Source: Anaerolineales bacterium (GTDB taxonomy: Bacteria > Chloroflexota > Anaerolineae > Anaerolineales > E44-bin32). Taken from it: a stretch of DNA of 24,724 nt. Where the stretch lies: NCBI GenBank assembly GCA_030606845.1, contig JAUWFP010000005.1, positions 1-24,724 on the forward strand, in the 5' to 3' direction. The first letter of the stretch is position 1; every line of letters starts with the position of its first letter. The position numbers were made by a program, and so were the translations under genes. Of this stretch, positions 13,941-21,864 are shown one piece after another. The notes under the pieces were generated by a model. That model saw only the letters and a list, made by a program, of their open reading frames with translations, was not told the origin of the DNA and did not search any database.

Positions 13941-16457
13941 TTACAACAGGTTGATTGGATCGACGTCAATACTCCATCCCCTGGGGAATTCGTCCGGGAT
14001 GACCGACGCAGGGTCGCTTCCCCGCAAGATGATCTGCCAACGATGCTGGCCGCGAATGCGCTTGAAGAAGCAGGGAGCGGGGCCAATTAAATCAATCTTT
14101 TTATCCGTAGATTGGATCTTTGTTTGCAGCATGCCATGAAGGCGCGCCACCTCTTCTTCAGCCCTTGCGTCTGACGTGTTCCTGTAGACAAGACGCACCA
14201 AGCGGGTGAAGGGAGGGTATCTCAATTCCTCGCGGTGGTGGAGTTCCTGGCGGTAGAAGGCGTCGTGGTCGTGCTTTGAGGCGGCTTGAATGGCGTAGTG
14301 ATCAGGTTGGTAGGTTTGTAGAACGACCCGCCCACCAAGGAGGCCGCGACCGGCACGTCCAGCGACTTGCGTGAGTACTTGAAATGTCCGTTCGGCTGAA
14401 CGGAAATCGGGCAGGTATAAACCTGTGTCGGCGGAGACAACGCCGACGAGCGTAACGAGTGGGAGATCCAATCCTTTGGCCAGCATCTGCGTTCCGATCA
14501 GCACATCGGCGCGGTGCGCCGCGAAATGGGCAAGGATTACATCGTGTGAACCTCGAGAGCGAGTGGAGTCCCAATCCCAGCGTATTGTGCGAGCCTGAGG
14601 GAAGAGTTGTTCGACCTCGTGCTGGACGCGTTCTGTGCCTGCCCCAAACTCCCTGACGCGCGAGCCGCCACACGCCGGGCAAAGCTTTTTTGGTTTGACT
14701 GCATAACCGCAGTGATGGCAGGTAAGCCGGCTGGCGTTTTTATGATGTGTGAGAGGTGTGTCGCAGCGGGGGCATTGTGCGACCCAGCCGCAATCGCGAC
14801 AGAAAATATAGGTTGCAGAACCGCGGCGGTTGAGAAAGAGGATAGCTTGATGGCCCGCCTGAAGAGTCTCGTCGAGCGCTTTCTGCAGCGCTCGGCTGAA
14901 GATTGAGCGATTGCCAGATTTCAGCTCCTGACGCATGTCGACCACACGAACCGGGGGTAGGTCGATATAGCGAGCGTCTCCTGTGGCGTCCTGATAGCGG
15001 TCCTTGATCCCCAGCCGTTCGGCCTGTTGTGCGAGGCGCTCGCGGTGCCCCAGAATCCGCTGTGGGAGTTTTACTAAGTGGTATTTTCCACGTTCGGCGC
15101 CATAGCGAGAGACCACGGAGGGGGTTGCGGTTCCAAACATGCAAGCCGCGCCGAGAATCTCTGCATAGGCAACGGCAGTTCGGAGGGCATGGTAGCGGGG
15201 GGACCTCTCCTGCTCTTTATAAGAGTCGTCGTGGGACTCATCCAGGACGATGAGACCGATATCCGGGAAAGGGGTAAATAGGGCGCTGCGGGGACCAACC
15301 ATGACGTCCAATAACCCAGCTCTGCATCGTCTCCAGGTATCGAAGCGCTCTCCTGGGGATAATTGAGAGTGGTTGAGACCGACTCTCCCTGGGAATCTAG
15401 ATAAGAACCGGCGCACGGTCTGAGGGGTAAGCGCTATTTCGGGCACCAGCACAATAGCGCTCCGCCCTTGCTCCAGAATCTTAGCAACGGCGCGCAGATA
15501 AAGTTCCGTTTTCCCTGATCCGGTCACGCCGTGAAGAAGGATGGATTTGGTACGTTCTCCGCTCGCAGATTTTTGAAGTGTCGTTTTAATATCCTGCCAT
15601 GCTTGCTGTTGGTCTTGAGTAAGCTTCGGTGGCTCGCTGGCGACGAAGTCAAGCCCTTCCAGTGGATCCCGCCATACTTCCGCCTCGCTTAAGCTAATTA
15701 ATCCGTGCTCCTCTAGAACAACGAGATCAGCACGTTTGCCTCCATATTCAGCATAAAGCCAACTCACCTCGAGCGGTTCTCCCTCTTCGATCAGTGCTTC
15801 CAGGATGTGGCGGCGTCTCTCGGCGGCCTGTCCACCTTTGCGGCCGATGTCATCTAGATTTTCTCGCGCCTTATCTGGGGGGAGCGCCAACCGCGCGCTC
15901 CGCACTCGGCGGGGGCGAACGCGTGGAGGGTCGAGAACAGAGTGTCGTTCCAGGATTCCTTTACGCAGGAGCGCTTGGGCCGCGGGTTGCCAGCGGATAC
16001 GAGGCAGGGCATGTGTAATCTGCCGGCCGCGAAGATCACCGCGCCGCTTGAGTAAGGCGAGTATTTTTGTCTGCGTGGGTGTCTCTCCATCGGCCTCGGG
16101 ATCGAGAAGGTGGTAGTGGGAATCAGCCTGTTGACTGAGGCCGGGAGGAATCATCAAAGTGAGGCAGTCGATTAACGGCGCGTGATAGGCGTCGGCAAGC
16201 CACTTTGCCAAATCGAGTTGCGCAGTTGTCAGGACTGGATCTGGGTCAATCAGTTCGTCAAGGGGTCGCGTGTCGGGGACAGCTGGTGTCTCCGGCATGC
16301 CGACGACAACGCCTTGTACGCGGCGGTTGCCAAAAGGTGCGGTCACGAGGTGGCCGAGTGCGATCCTGTCTACCAGGTGGGCGGGCACATGGTAATCAAA
16401 TGTACCTTGGACAGGAGGGAGATTTACCGCAACCTCGACGTACATCGGGTTTTTCAC
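13941..16457 (-). CDS. priA: Primosomal helicase PriA
   Basis: An 838-residue replication-restart helicase that reloads the replisome at stalled forks. The N-terminal 3'-end-binding domain covers about residues 1-105. Helicase motif I is GVTGSGKTELY (from 310). Motif II reads LDESHDDSYK, where most PriA proteins have DEEH. A zinc region with eight cysteines (CRDCG, CPRC, CHHCG, CPACG) interrupts the second helicase domain, followed by GTQMLAKGLD and VAGRAGRG. The start is a GTG that overlaps the stop codon of the upstream CNNM-like gene in GTGA, so translation is probably coupled; an ATG four codons later is an alternative. Confidence 0.95.
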   Translation of the reverse strand: MKNPMYVEVAVNLPPVQGTFDYHVPAHLVDRIALGHLVTAPFGNRRVQGVVVGMPETPAVPDTRPLDELIDPDPVLTTAQLDLAKWLADAYHAPLIDCLTLMIPPGLSQQADSHYHLLDPEADGETPTQTKILALLKRRGDLRGRQITHALPRIRWQPAAQALLRKGILERHSVLDPPRVRPRRVRSARLALPPDKARENLDDIGRKGGQAAERRRHILEALIEEGEPLEVSWLYAEYGGKRADLVVLEEHGLISLSEAEVWRDPLEGLDFVASEPPKLTQDQQQAWQDIKTTLQKSASGERTKSILLHGVTGSGKTELYLRAVAKILEQGRSAIVLVPEIALTPQTVRRFLSRFPGRVGLNHSQLSPGERFDTWRRCRAGLLDVMVGPRSALFTPFPDIGLIVLDESHDDSYKEQERSPRYHALRTAVAYAEILGAACMFGTATPSVVSRYGAERGKYHLVKLPQRILGHRERLAQQAERLGIKDRYQDATGDARYIDLPPVRVVDMRQELKSGNRSIFSRALQKALDETLQAGHQAILFLNRRGSATYIFCRDCGWVAQCPRCDTPLTHHKNASRLTCHHCGYAVKPKKLCPACGGSRVREFGAGTERVQHEVEQLFPQARTIRWDWDSTRSRGSHDVILAHFAAHRADVLIGTQMLAKGLDLPLVTLVGVVSADTGLYLPDFRSAERTFQVLTQVAGRAGRGLLGGRVVLQTYQPDHYAIQAASKHDHDAFYRQELHHREELRYPPFTRLVRLVYRNTSDARAEEEVARLHGMLQTKIQSTDKKIDLIGPAPCFFKRIRGQHRWQIILRGSDPASVIPDEFPRGWSIDVDPINLL

Positions 16458-17806
16458 TCGGGTGCAGTGTCAGTATTCGATGGTTGATCGGGACTGGTCA
16501 GAGGCTGAATAGAGATCCTGGCGATGCGAAAACCGTCGAGGTCTTCAACCCGTAAACGGATACCATCGATGATGACCACATCGCCTACTTGTGCCAGACG
16601 CTCCAGTTTCCCGAGCATATATCCGGCGATTGTGTCGTAATGGGGGTCGACTAAGCTAAGGTTAAAGTGCTCGCTGACATCTTCAATTAACGTAAGGCCG
16701 TCTACGAGAGCTGAGCCATCAGGCAGGGGAAGGATATCCTGCTCGTGATCAAAGGGATCGTTAACTTCGCCTACGATTTCGTCCAGCAGGTCCTCAAGGG
16801 TGACGATGCCCGCAGTCCCTCCGTATTCGTCGAGGACGATGGTAATGTGGCGCCGGTGCATGCGGAAGAAGTGAAGCAAGGTGCTCACCCTTGCAGTCTC
16901 AGGGATGAAGATGGCATCGCGCATAAGATCACGTGCGCTGCGAGTGTTGTCCTTATTGTCCCTGAGCACCGGGATCAGGTCTTTAAGATGGACGATGCCC
17001 AGGATCTGGTCCAGGTTATCGCCATAAACAGGGAATTTGGTGAAGGGGTTTTGAGCGGCGAGGTCAAGGATGTCAGTCGCCATGGCATCGGCGGGAACAG
17101 CGATCATCTCGGTGCGTGGAATCATCACTTGGCGAACGAGGAGATCACCAAAGTCGAAAACGGCGTGAAGCATCTCCTCGGCATCGATCTCAACCATCCC
17201 CTCACCGGCGCTGGCCCTGACGAGCATTTTTAACTCATCAACGGAATGAACCAACTCATGACCGGATGCGGGTTTAACCCCTGCAAACCGCAGGAGCGCA
17301 TTGCCGGCGCCATTAAGCAGCCAGATGACGGGTTTGAAGATCCGCTCCGTCCAGACTGTCGGCTGGGCGACTGCAAGCGAAGTCTTCTCGGGGTTTTGAA
17401 GTGCGATCGATTTTGGTGCGAGCTCACCGACTACAACATGCAGGAAGGTGATGATAGAAAAGGCCAGGCCAGCGGAGAGGCTGTGGGAGACCGCGCTTTC
17501 AATTTCTACCGGGAACCACTCGATAATTGGCATGATAAGGCCGCTCAGGGCGGGTTCGCCGACCCATCCAAGCCCGAGACTGGCAAGTGTGATGCCAAGC
17601 TGTGTGGCGGCGATGAAGCGGTCGGGGTCATCAATGGCTTTTTGGACCCAACGGGCGCGCTTGTTGCCATCGGCTACCAATGTGGCGATGCGCGTCCGTC
17701 GTACGCTTACGAGTGCAAATTCGGCGGCGACAAAGAAGCCATTGGCGAGAACCAAGAGCAATACGACGCCTAATCTTAAAATGTTATTAAAAATTTCTTC
17801 GTTCAT
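16454..17806 (-). CDS. CNNM/CorC (HlyC) family membrane protein with CBS domains
   Basis: A 450-residue inner-membrane protein. The N-terminal DUF21 (CNNM) transmembrane domain covers residues 1 to about 190, with hydrophobic segments beginning at LGVVLLLVLANGFFVAAEF. A CBS-domain pair follows (about 215-340), including VMIPRTEM and DEYGGTAGIVTLEDLLDEIVGE. A C-terminal CorC_HlyC domain ends in LRVEDLDGFRI. Relatives have been linked to magnesium or cobalt efflux; the old label hemolysin is not a safe function. The ATG at 17806 has only a weak AGGG site. The gene lies 98 bases after amrB and overlaps priA by 4 bases, so the three are probably one transcript. Confidence 0.92.
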   Translation of the reverse strand: MNEEIFNNILRLGVVLLLVLANGFFVAAEFALVSVRRTRIATLVADGNKRARWVQKAIDDPDRFIAATQLGITLASLGLGWVGEPALSGLIMPIIEWFPVEIESAVSHSLSAGLAFSIITFLHVVVGELAPKSIALQNPEKTSLAVAQPTVWTERIFKPVIWLLNGAGNALLRFAGVKPASGHELVHSVDELKMLVRASAGEGMVEIDAEEMLHAVFDFGDLLVRQVMIPRTEMIAVPADAMATDILDLAAQNPFTKFPVYGDNLDQILGIVHLKDLIPVLRDNKDNTRSARDLMRDAIFIPETARVSTLLHFFRMHRRHITIVLDEYGGTAGIVTLEDLLDEIVGEVNDPFDHEQDILPLPDGSALVDGLTLIEDVSEHFNLSLVDPHYDTIAGYMLGKLERLAQVGDVVIIDGIRLRVEDLDGFRIARISIQPLTSPDQPSNTDTAPE

Positions 17807-17904
17807 TCTTTACCCTATTGATTTGACGGATGTGTATATGTTATTCGCGGCATCCTGTGTTTACCATCCATCAAGCTTGGATGGGTGGGGCGCCGAAGCA
17901 ATGC

Positions 17905-18756
17905 TTAACGATAGATGACGGCGGCGCCATAACCGACAACGGAATCGAAATCCATCGTCACATCGCCGGAAGTCGCGTGCTGCACGATCTTTGCTTTATC
18001 AGCGCCGAGATCCTGGGCTGCCCAGAGAGCGGCAGCGATTGCGCCACGTCCGCAGGCGAATCCTGTTCCCTTCTCTTCTACGGAGAGAACTCCTTGTGGA
18101 TCGAAAGCCTCGATACGGGCCAGCACTTCAGAATCGAAGCGCCTGGCAACAGCCTCAGGGTAAAAGTGGGAGAGATCTGAGCTGGCAATGATGACCGCCT
18201 GCGTCTCCTCTAGTATTTTCCCCAGTGTATGGCCAACCGCCATAACCGCATCTAGCCCTTGATCGCGAAGCATAATGGGCAGCAGCCGGAATGGATGATT
18301 AAACACCCGTTGTAGGAATGGTAGTTCGATCTCGAGTGAGTGTTCGCTGTCGTTCCGCACTTGTACCAATTCGATCCCGTAGTCCTGTTCTAATTTTTCC
18401 TGGAATCTATTTAGCAACTCTGTGTCCACCGGGATGGCTCCGAGAGGGGTTGTATAGGCATCATGCCCGCTGGTCAATACTCGGCCTTGTGCGGGGGTGT
18501 GCAGCGGCGAGATGATGGCGACCGCCTCGGGCGTGAGTTTTTCCAGGTGCCGGAAGGCATATGCAGCAACTTGACCTGAGTATCGGTGCCCCGCGTGGGG
18601 GGCGATGATCCCGACTACATCGCCGTCCAGGGGCTGGATAGTAGCGGCGTTTAAATATTGATCGATCGATTGGGCGAGTGCATCTGCGCTGCCTGGATAC
18701 CAGGTCCCAGCAATGGGGGAAGGCCGGATATCAACCGGAGTTTCATTCTCATTCAC
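17905..18756 (-). CDS. amrB: MEMO family protein, AmmeMemoRadiSam system protein B
   Basis: A 283-residue member of the MEMO1/AmrB family, structurally related to extradiol dioxygenases. Conserved elements are RPSPIAGTWYPG near the N terminus, IIAPHAGHRYSG, ISPLHTPA, the YTTPLGAIPVD segment, SSDLSHFYP, and FACGRGAI with the cysteine of the proposed metal site. In many genomes it is grouped with AmrA and the radical SAM protein AmrS; neither is in this window, so the system is split or incomplete. The function is not settled. The start is GTG 18756: no other start codon precedes the conserved RPSPIAGTWYPG. A promoter lies so close that the message may be leaderless. Confidence 0.92.
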   Translation of the reverse strand: MNENETPVDIRPSPIAGTWYPGSADALAQSIDQYLNAATIQPLDGDVVGIIAPHAGHRYSGQVAAYAFRHLEKLTPEAVAIISPLHTPAQGRVLTSGHDAYTTPLGAIPVDTELLNRFQEKLEQDYGIELVQVRNDSEHSLEIELPFLQRVFNHPFRLLPIMLRDQGLDAVMAVGHTLGKILEETQAVIIASSDLSHFYPEAVARRFDSEVLARIEAFDPQGVLSVEEKGTGFACGRGAIAAALWAAQDLGADKAKIVQHATSGDVTMDFDSVVGYGAAVIYR

Positions 18757-18766
18757 GACAATCAGG

Positions 18767-18793
18767 ATTGTAGCACAAACTTCATTCTGTCAA
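18767..18793 (-). promoter_or_regulatory. Promoter of amrB, possibly leaderless
   Basis: On the minus strand TTGACA (18793-18788) is followed after 15 bases by TACAAT (18772-18767), preceded by TGC as in extended -10 promoters. Transcription should start near 18760, only about 4 bases before the GTG. No Shine-Dalgarno sequence is present. Confidence 0.6.
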
Positions 18794-18857
18794 TCAGTTC
18801 ACATATTCTAGGGGAGAGCTGGAGTGGGCGAGATGTGTTCGGAAGCCAGCCATCGAC

Positions 18858-18887
18858 TTGACAATAGAACATAAGTTCTGCTAGAAT
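18858..18887 (+). promoter_or_regulatory. Sigma-70 promoter of the FtsK-like gene
   Basis: TTGACA (18858-18863), an 18-base spacer, and TAGAAT (18882-18887). The expected start of transcription is near 18894. Two LexA-type boxes overlap the spacer and the start site. Confidence 0.78.
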
Positions 18888-18901
18888 AGAACACCCGTTC
18901 T
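18866..18901. promoter_or_regulatory. Two tandem SOS (LexA, Cheo-type) boxes
   Basis: A-GAAC-ATAA-GTTC-T (18866-18879) and A-GAAC-ACCC-GTTC-T (18888-18901) both match the GAAC-N4-GTTC core of the Gram-positive LexA site. Their centres are 22 bp apart, about two helical turns. One covers the promoter spacer and the other the transcription start, an arrangement expected to repress strongly. Confidence 0.75.
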
Positions 18902-18933
18902 AAACCAACCGAGCGGGGCGCTGGAGGTGGAAT

Positions 18934-19917
18934 ATGGAAGGGGCGTTCTACAAGCAGGCGTATTTAGAACAACAGGCAGATCAAATTGAGTCGGCGCTGA
19001 ACGAAATTCAGGTGCCCGCGCGTGTGGGTGGAGGCGTAGTGAAAGAGGATCGTGTCCGCTACCACCTCGCCCCGGCGATCGGTTTGCGCGCGGATGACCT
19101 TATGCAGGCGATGGATCACGTGTCCGCGTCGCTGGGCGGCGTCGACGTCAGGTACATCTGGGAAGCACAAGAGCAAACGATTGAGGTTGCGTTCTCGCGT
19201 GGCAAGGAACTGCGCTTGCTCCCGTTGATGCATTCCTTAGGTGGGTTGCATGCGCTGCAGGCAGTCGTCGGTATGGAAGCGAATGGAAGACCCTTGCTGC
19301 TGGATTTCACGCGCAAGAATACCTGGGGTATGTTCATCGCCGCGCCGAAGGGCGCCGGGAAATCCGAGATCTTGCGGGCAGTTCTTGTGTCGCTTGCGTT
19401 AACCAGCCGCCGATCCGAAGTGAACTTCATCGGCATCGATCTAAGTGGTCGGGAGCTTGCGATTCTGGATGCGCTGCCGCACACGCTCTCCGCCGTCGCA
19501 ACGGACGCAAGCTGCGCTGGAGAACTCCTGCTTTGGCTATGTGAAGAGATCGAGCAACGTCGTTTTTCGGGCTTTAGCAAACCGCATCTGGTTCTTTTCA
19601 TCGACGATTTAAACCGCTTGCTGCAGGCAGCGGGAGAGGATGGAATCGGCTTGTTAAAGACGGTCATCGACGATGGTCAGGATGCAGGCATCCATGTGGT
19701 CGCAGCCTATCGCTCCCCACTGCAATCCATCGAATCTTCCCTGCAGCGTTTACCGGGGCTTGTAAAGGCGAGGGCATATCCGCACGATCAGGGGAATGGG
19801 ACAGCATTTGATGGCCGCTTCACCTTCAAGGTGGGCGCGGTCGAAAGCCTCGTCGAAGTCGCCTGGCTCAACGTCCATGACCTTGATGCCGCCGTACGAC
19901 TCGCGCAAAACGGGTGA
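18934..19917 (+). CDS. Compact FtsK/SpoIIIE-type ATPase under an SOS-type promoter
   Basis: A 327-residue protein resembling only the motor core of FtsK. Residues 10-100 (QADQIESALNEI onward) resemble the FtsK alpha domain. Residues about 115-300 form the ATPase, with Walker A APKGAGKSE, GIDLSGREL, LDALPH, Walker B LVLFIDDL and the later GIHVVAAYRSP, where FtsK has ATQRP. There is no membrane domain, no proline/glutamine linker and no gamma DNA-reading domain, so it is a small soluble relative. GGAGGTGG precedes the ATG at 18934. With two LexA-type boxes in its promoter it is probably induced by DNA damage, perhaps to move DNA or strip proteins from it. That role is inference. It could also be called an FtsK/SpoIIIE domain protein of unknown function. 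Confidence 0.82.
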   Translation: MEGAFYKQAYLEQQADQIESALNEIQVPARVGGGVVKEDRVRYHLAPAIGLRADDLMQAMDHVSASLGGVDVRYIWEAQEQTIEVAFSRGKELRLLPLMHSLGGLHALQAVVGMEANGRPLLLDFTRKNTWGMFIAAPKGAGKSEILRAVLVSLALTSRRSEVNFIGIDLSGRELAILDALPHTLSAVATDASCAGELLLWLCEEIEQRRFSGFSKPHLVLFIDDLNRLLQAAGEDGIGLLKTVIDDGQDAGIHVVAAYRSPLQSIESSLQRLPGLVKARAYPHDQGNGTAFDGRFTFKVGAVESLVEVAWLNVHDLDAAVRLAQNG

Positions 19918-20257
19918 CGGGTATCAAACGGTGTGACGTGAAGGCGCTTGCGATGGATGGATCTGAAACGGATCCGATCTCGAGTGTGGAAACACAAGGG
20001 CGATGGGTGCGAAAAACTGGATGGACTAACTGCAAATATAGCCATTGCCTCTCGAAATATTCTTGAAATTGAACTCTGGCAAGAATGATGCAAGGAGAGA
20101 GGGGAAGAGCGCAAGCGCTTCTTCCCAATCGATGTGGGAACTGGATGGTGGGGCGAGTCATTGGAATGGTTATTTTGCGGCGATTGTTGATTTCCAGAGC
20201 AGAAAATTGCGATGTGCAAAGGCGCATGTGCGCGATGGTCATAGGAGTGTCTGGTTG
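19918..20257. other. 340-base stretch between the FtsK-like and DUF6504 genes, with one strong hairpin
   Basis: GGGAAG-A-GCGC (20102-20112) pairs with GCGC-TT-CTTCCC (20115-20126) around AA: an 11-pair stem with a one-base bulge. No T tract follows, so it may be a processing site or an attenuator rather than a terminator. The DUF6504 frame is open through much of this stretch, but the upstream residues do not resemble the family. No LexA-type box or promoter was found. Confidence 0.45.
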
Positions 20258-20530
20258 ATGAGAGCAATGGGTATTGGCGAACCGATTCGCATCCTGAAGA
20301 CGAGCGGGGAATCGCATCCGCTAGAGTTCGCCTGGCGAGGTCGGAGGCACTACGTTCGGACCATAGAGGGGTATCGGTCAGATGTAGAACGAAGGGGCAG
20401 CAAGGTGCGCGAGAGAAAACGATACCAACTGATTACGGCAGATGGCCTTCATTGCAGTGTTTCATTCGATCTCAATCGAAGGATCTGGCGCATGGAATCC
20501 CTCACCGGGAGAAAGGGAAGGCGAGCGTGA
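20258..20530 (+). CDS. DUF6504 family protein
   Basis: A 90-residue protein. The segment LEFAWRGRRHYVRTIEGYRSD, then the RKRYQLITADGLHCSVSFDLN block and RRIWRMESL, is what I recognise as DUF6504: a small beta-rich domain with a WRGR signature. In Actinobacteria such proteins are reported near SOS-controlled translesion polymerase genes. That fits the SOS-type promoter of the upstream neighbour, but the molecular function is unknown. The frame is open upstream to 20045. AGGAG about 11 bases before the ATG at 20258, and the family's size, favour the short form. The stop codon overlaps the start of the next gene in GTGA, so the two are translated together. Confidence 0.7.
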   Translation: MRAMGIGEPIRILKTSGESHPLEFAWRGRRHYVRTIEGYRSDVERRGSKVRERKRYQLITADGLHCSVSFDLNRRIWRMESLTGRKGRRA

Positions 20531-20775
20531 GAGTGGGAATGTTGTGGTTTGACGGCAATCGAGAACTTAAATTTGGGGATCGCATTGAACGTGCATCCAG
20601 GTTTTATAGCGAGAAATATGGGCGGCAACCAAACGTTTGTTTGGTCAACCCGAGGACACTCCCGCAAGAGGCGCCGGGGCATGTGGGCGCACTTAAAATC
20701 GGGACCAGTTCATCTGTCTTGCCTGATCATTTTTATATTGGGATGGGTGAAAGAAGGCGCACTTCGAAGAAGTGA
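20527..20775 (+). CDS. Small conserved protein coupled to the DUF6504 gene
   Basis: An 82-residue protein starting at GTG 20527, overlapping the DUF6504 stop codon by 4 bases. It reads VRVGMLWFD, a helix of the form RIERASRFYSEKYGRQPNVC, then LVNPRTL and a final segment LKIGTSSSVLPDHFYIGM. I know this pattern (MLWFD, YYxxKYGRxPN, VxPxxL, VLPxHFxIG) from small Chloroflexota proteins without a named function. The composition is balanced and the pattern of hydrophobic strands looks like a real domain. It may work with the DUF6504 protein and perhaps the FtsK-like ATPase. No catalytic motif is visible. Confidence 0.65.
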   Translation: MRVGMLWFDGNRELKFGDRIERASRFYSEKYGRQPNVCLVNPRTLPQEAPGHVGALKIGTSSSVLPDHFYIGMGERRRTSKK

Positions 20776-20845
20776 GTACGTTGTATGCGAGGAGTCCGAC
20801 CGCGCAGACATACTCTCTGTGGAAATTATTGTGGGCTAGAGAAGA

Positions 20846-20877
20846 TTTGGAAAAGGGGGAGCGTAAACGCTTACGCT
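20846..20877 (-). terminator. Probable terminator of holA
   Basis: On the minus strand AGCGTAA (20877-20871, including the holA stop codon) pairs with TTACGCT (20866-20860) around GCGT, followed by CCCCCTTTTCC. The stem is 7 bp and perfect; the T tract is delayed by five C. Confidence 0.45.
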
Positions 20878-21860
20878 TGGTTTGATGTGGCAGCTATGAA
20901 ACCCTCCAGCGCCGCATCTAAGTTGATCGTACTGTTCTTTGATGAGATGTCGATGGTAAGCAATTCATGGTAGATACGTTCGAGTTCTGATGTGCTGAAG
21001 GCTCGCGCCTGCGAGGTGATCTTCTGGGCAACGAACTTTGGGAGGTTGAGAACGCTGGAAATCTCTTTTCCCTCCTCAAGGGCAGCTTGGGCCTGGATGA
21101 GTAATCGGAATTGACGGATAATCATCGCAAACACATAGAAAGTGTCTTCCTCCGACAGGACGCTGTGAAGGTATCGATTAGCGTCACTCATGCGCCGCTC
21201 TCCGACCGCATCGACCATCGCAAAAATGTTGGTCTGACCCCTGAAGGGCGTTAGTTTTTCAACATCCATCAACTCGATCGGGCGCTCATAATTAACATAG
21301 TCCAGCAATTTTACGATTTCCTGATGGGCCAGATATGGATCATCCATAACTGATTCGGCGAGCAGACGGGCAGCGTCCGCAGACATCGCCCCGCCTAGCG
21401 AATGGCATCGTTCCTGAACCCAGGAGATGAATTGTGAGCCGTGTGGAGAACTGAACTGCCATAACTTGCCCGAATCGGGATTTGCATCAACCCAAGACAC
21501 GAGTGGAGAAGGTTTCCTCTTCGGTTTACTGCCTCTTGCCTGAACATTCTCGATGAGGACCAGCGCTGTGGAATCAGGAAGACGCTCGAGCAGGGCCAGT
21601 AAGAACTCCCTTGAATCCTTCAATTTCACGACATCCTGAGCATTGTCCAGGACAACAATCCGGCGCGAGGAGAGGAAAGGAACGGACATGCAGGCTTCTT
21701 CGAAAGCGCCGCGGTCAAGATGGTCCCCAGAAAACTGTTGCGTGTTCATATCTGCGACGGTTGTGTCGCCGATTTTACTGCGCAACGTTGCGACGAATTC
21801 AGTGATTGCAAAGCGATCGTCGCCAACAAGAAGATAGACTCTTGGGGGAGTTTTCGTCAT
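20871..21860 (-). CDS. holA: DNA polymerase III subunit delta
   Basis: A 329-residue clamp-loader delta subunit, the wrench that opens the sliding clamp. PRVYLLVGDDRFAITEFV is the standard opening, FLSSRRIVVLDNAQDV the next conserved strand, and the C-terminal collar region contains FAMVDAVGERR, IIRQFRLLIQAQ and LDAALEGFIA. As expected for delta, there is no Walker A motif. The frame is open 25 codons further upstream, inside the preceding gene, but the ATG at 21860 gives the typical N terminus and lies 4 bases after that gene's stop codon. No clear Shine-Dalgarno sequence is seen, which fits coupling to the preceding gene. holB, for delta prime, is nearby on the other strand. Confidence 0.92.
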   Translation of the reverse strand: MTKTPPRVYLLVGDDRFAITEFVATLRSKIGDTTVADMNTQQFSGDHLDRGAFEEACMSVPFLSSRRIVVLDNAQDVVKLKDSREFLLALLERLPDSTALVLIENVQARGSKPKRKPSPLVSWVDANPDSGKLWQFSSPHGSQFISWVQERCHSLGGAMSADAARLLAESVMDDPYLAHQEIVKLLDYVNYERPIELMDVEKLTPFRGQTNIFAMVDAVGERRMSDANRYLHSVLSEEDTFYVFAMIIRQFRLLIQAQAALEEGKEISSVLNLPKFVAQKITSQARAFSTSELERIYHELLTIDISSKNSTINLDAALEGFIAATSNQA

Positions 21861-21864
21861 AGTG

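Noticed and set aside
20045..20257. N-terminal extension of the DUF6504 frame
   Set aside because: The extra residues run through a strong hairpin and do not resemble the family; a ribosome site favours the ATG at 20258.
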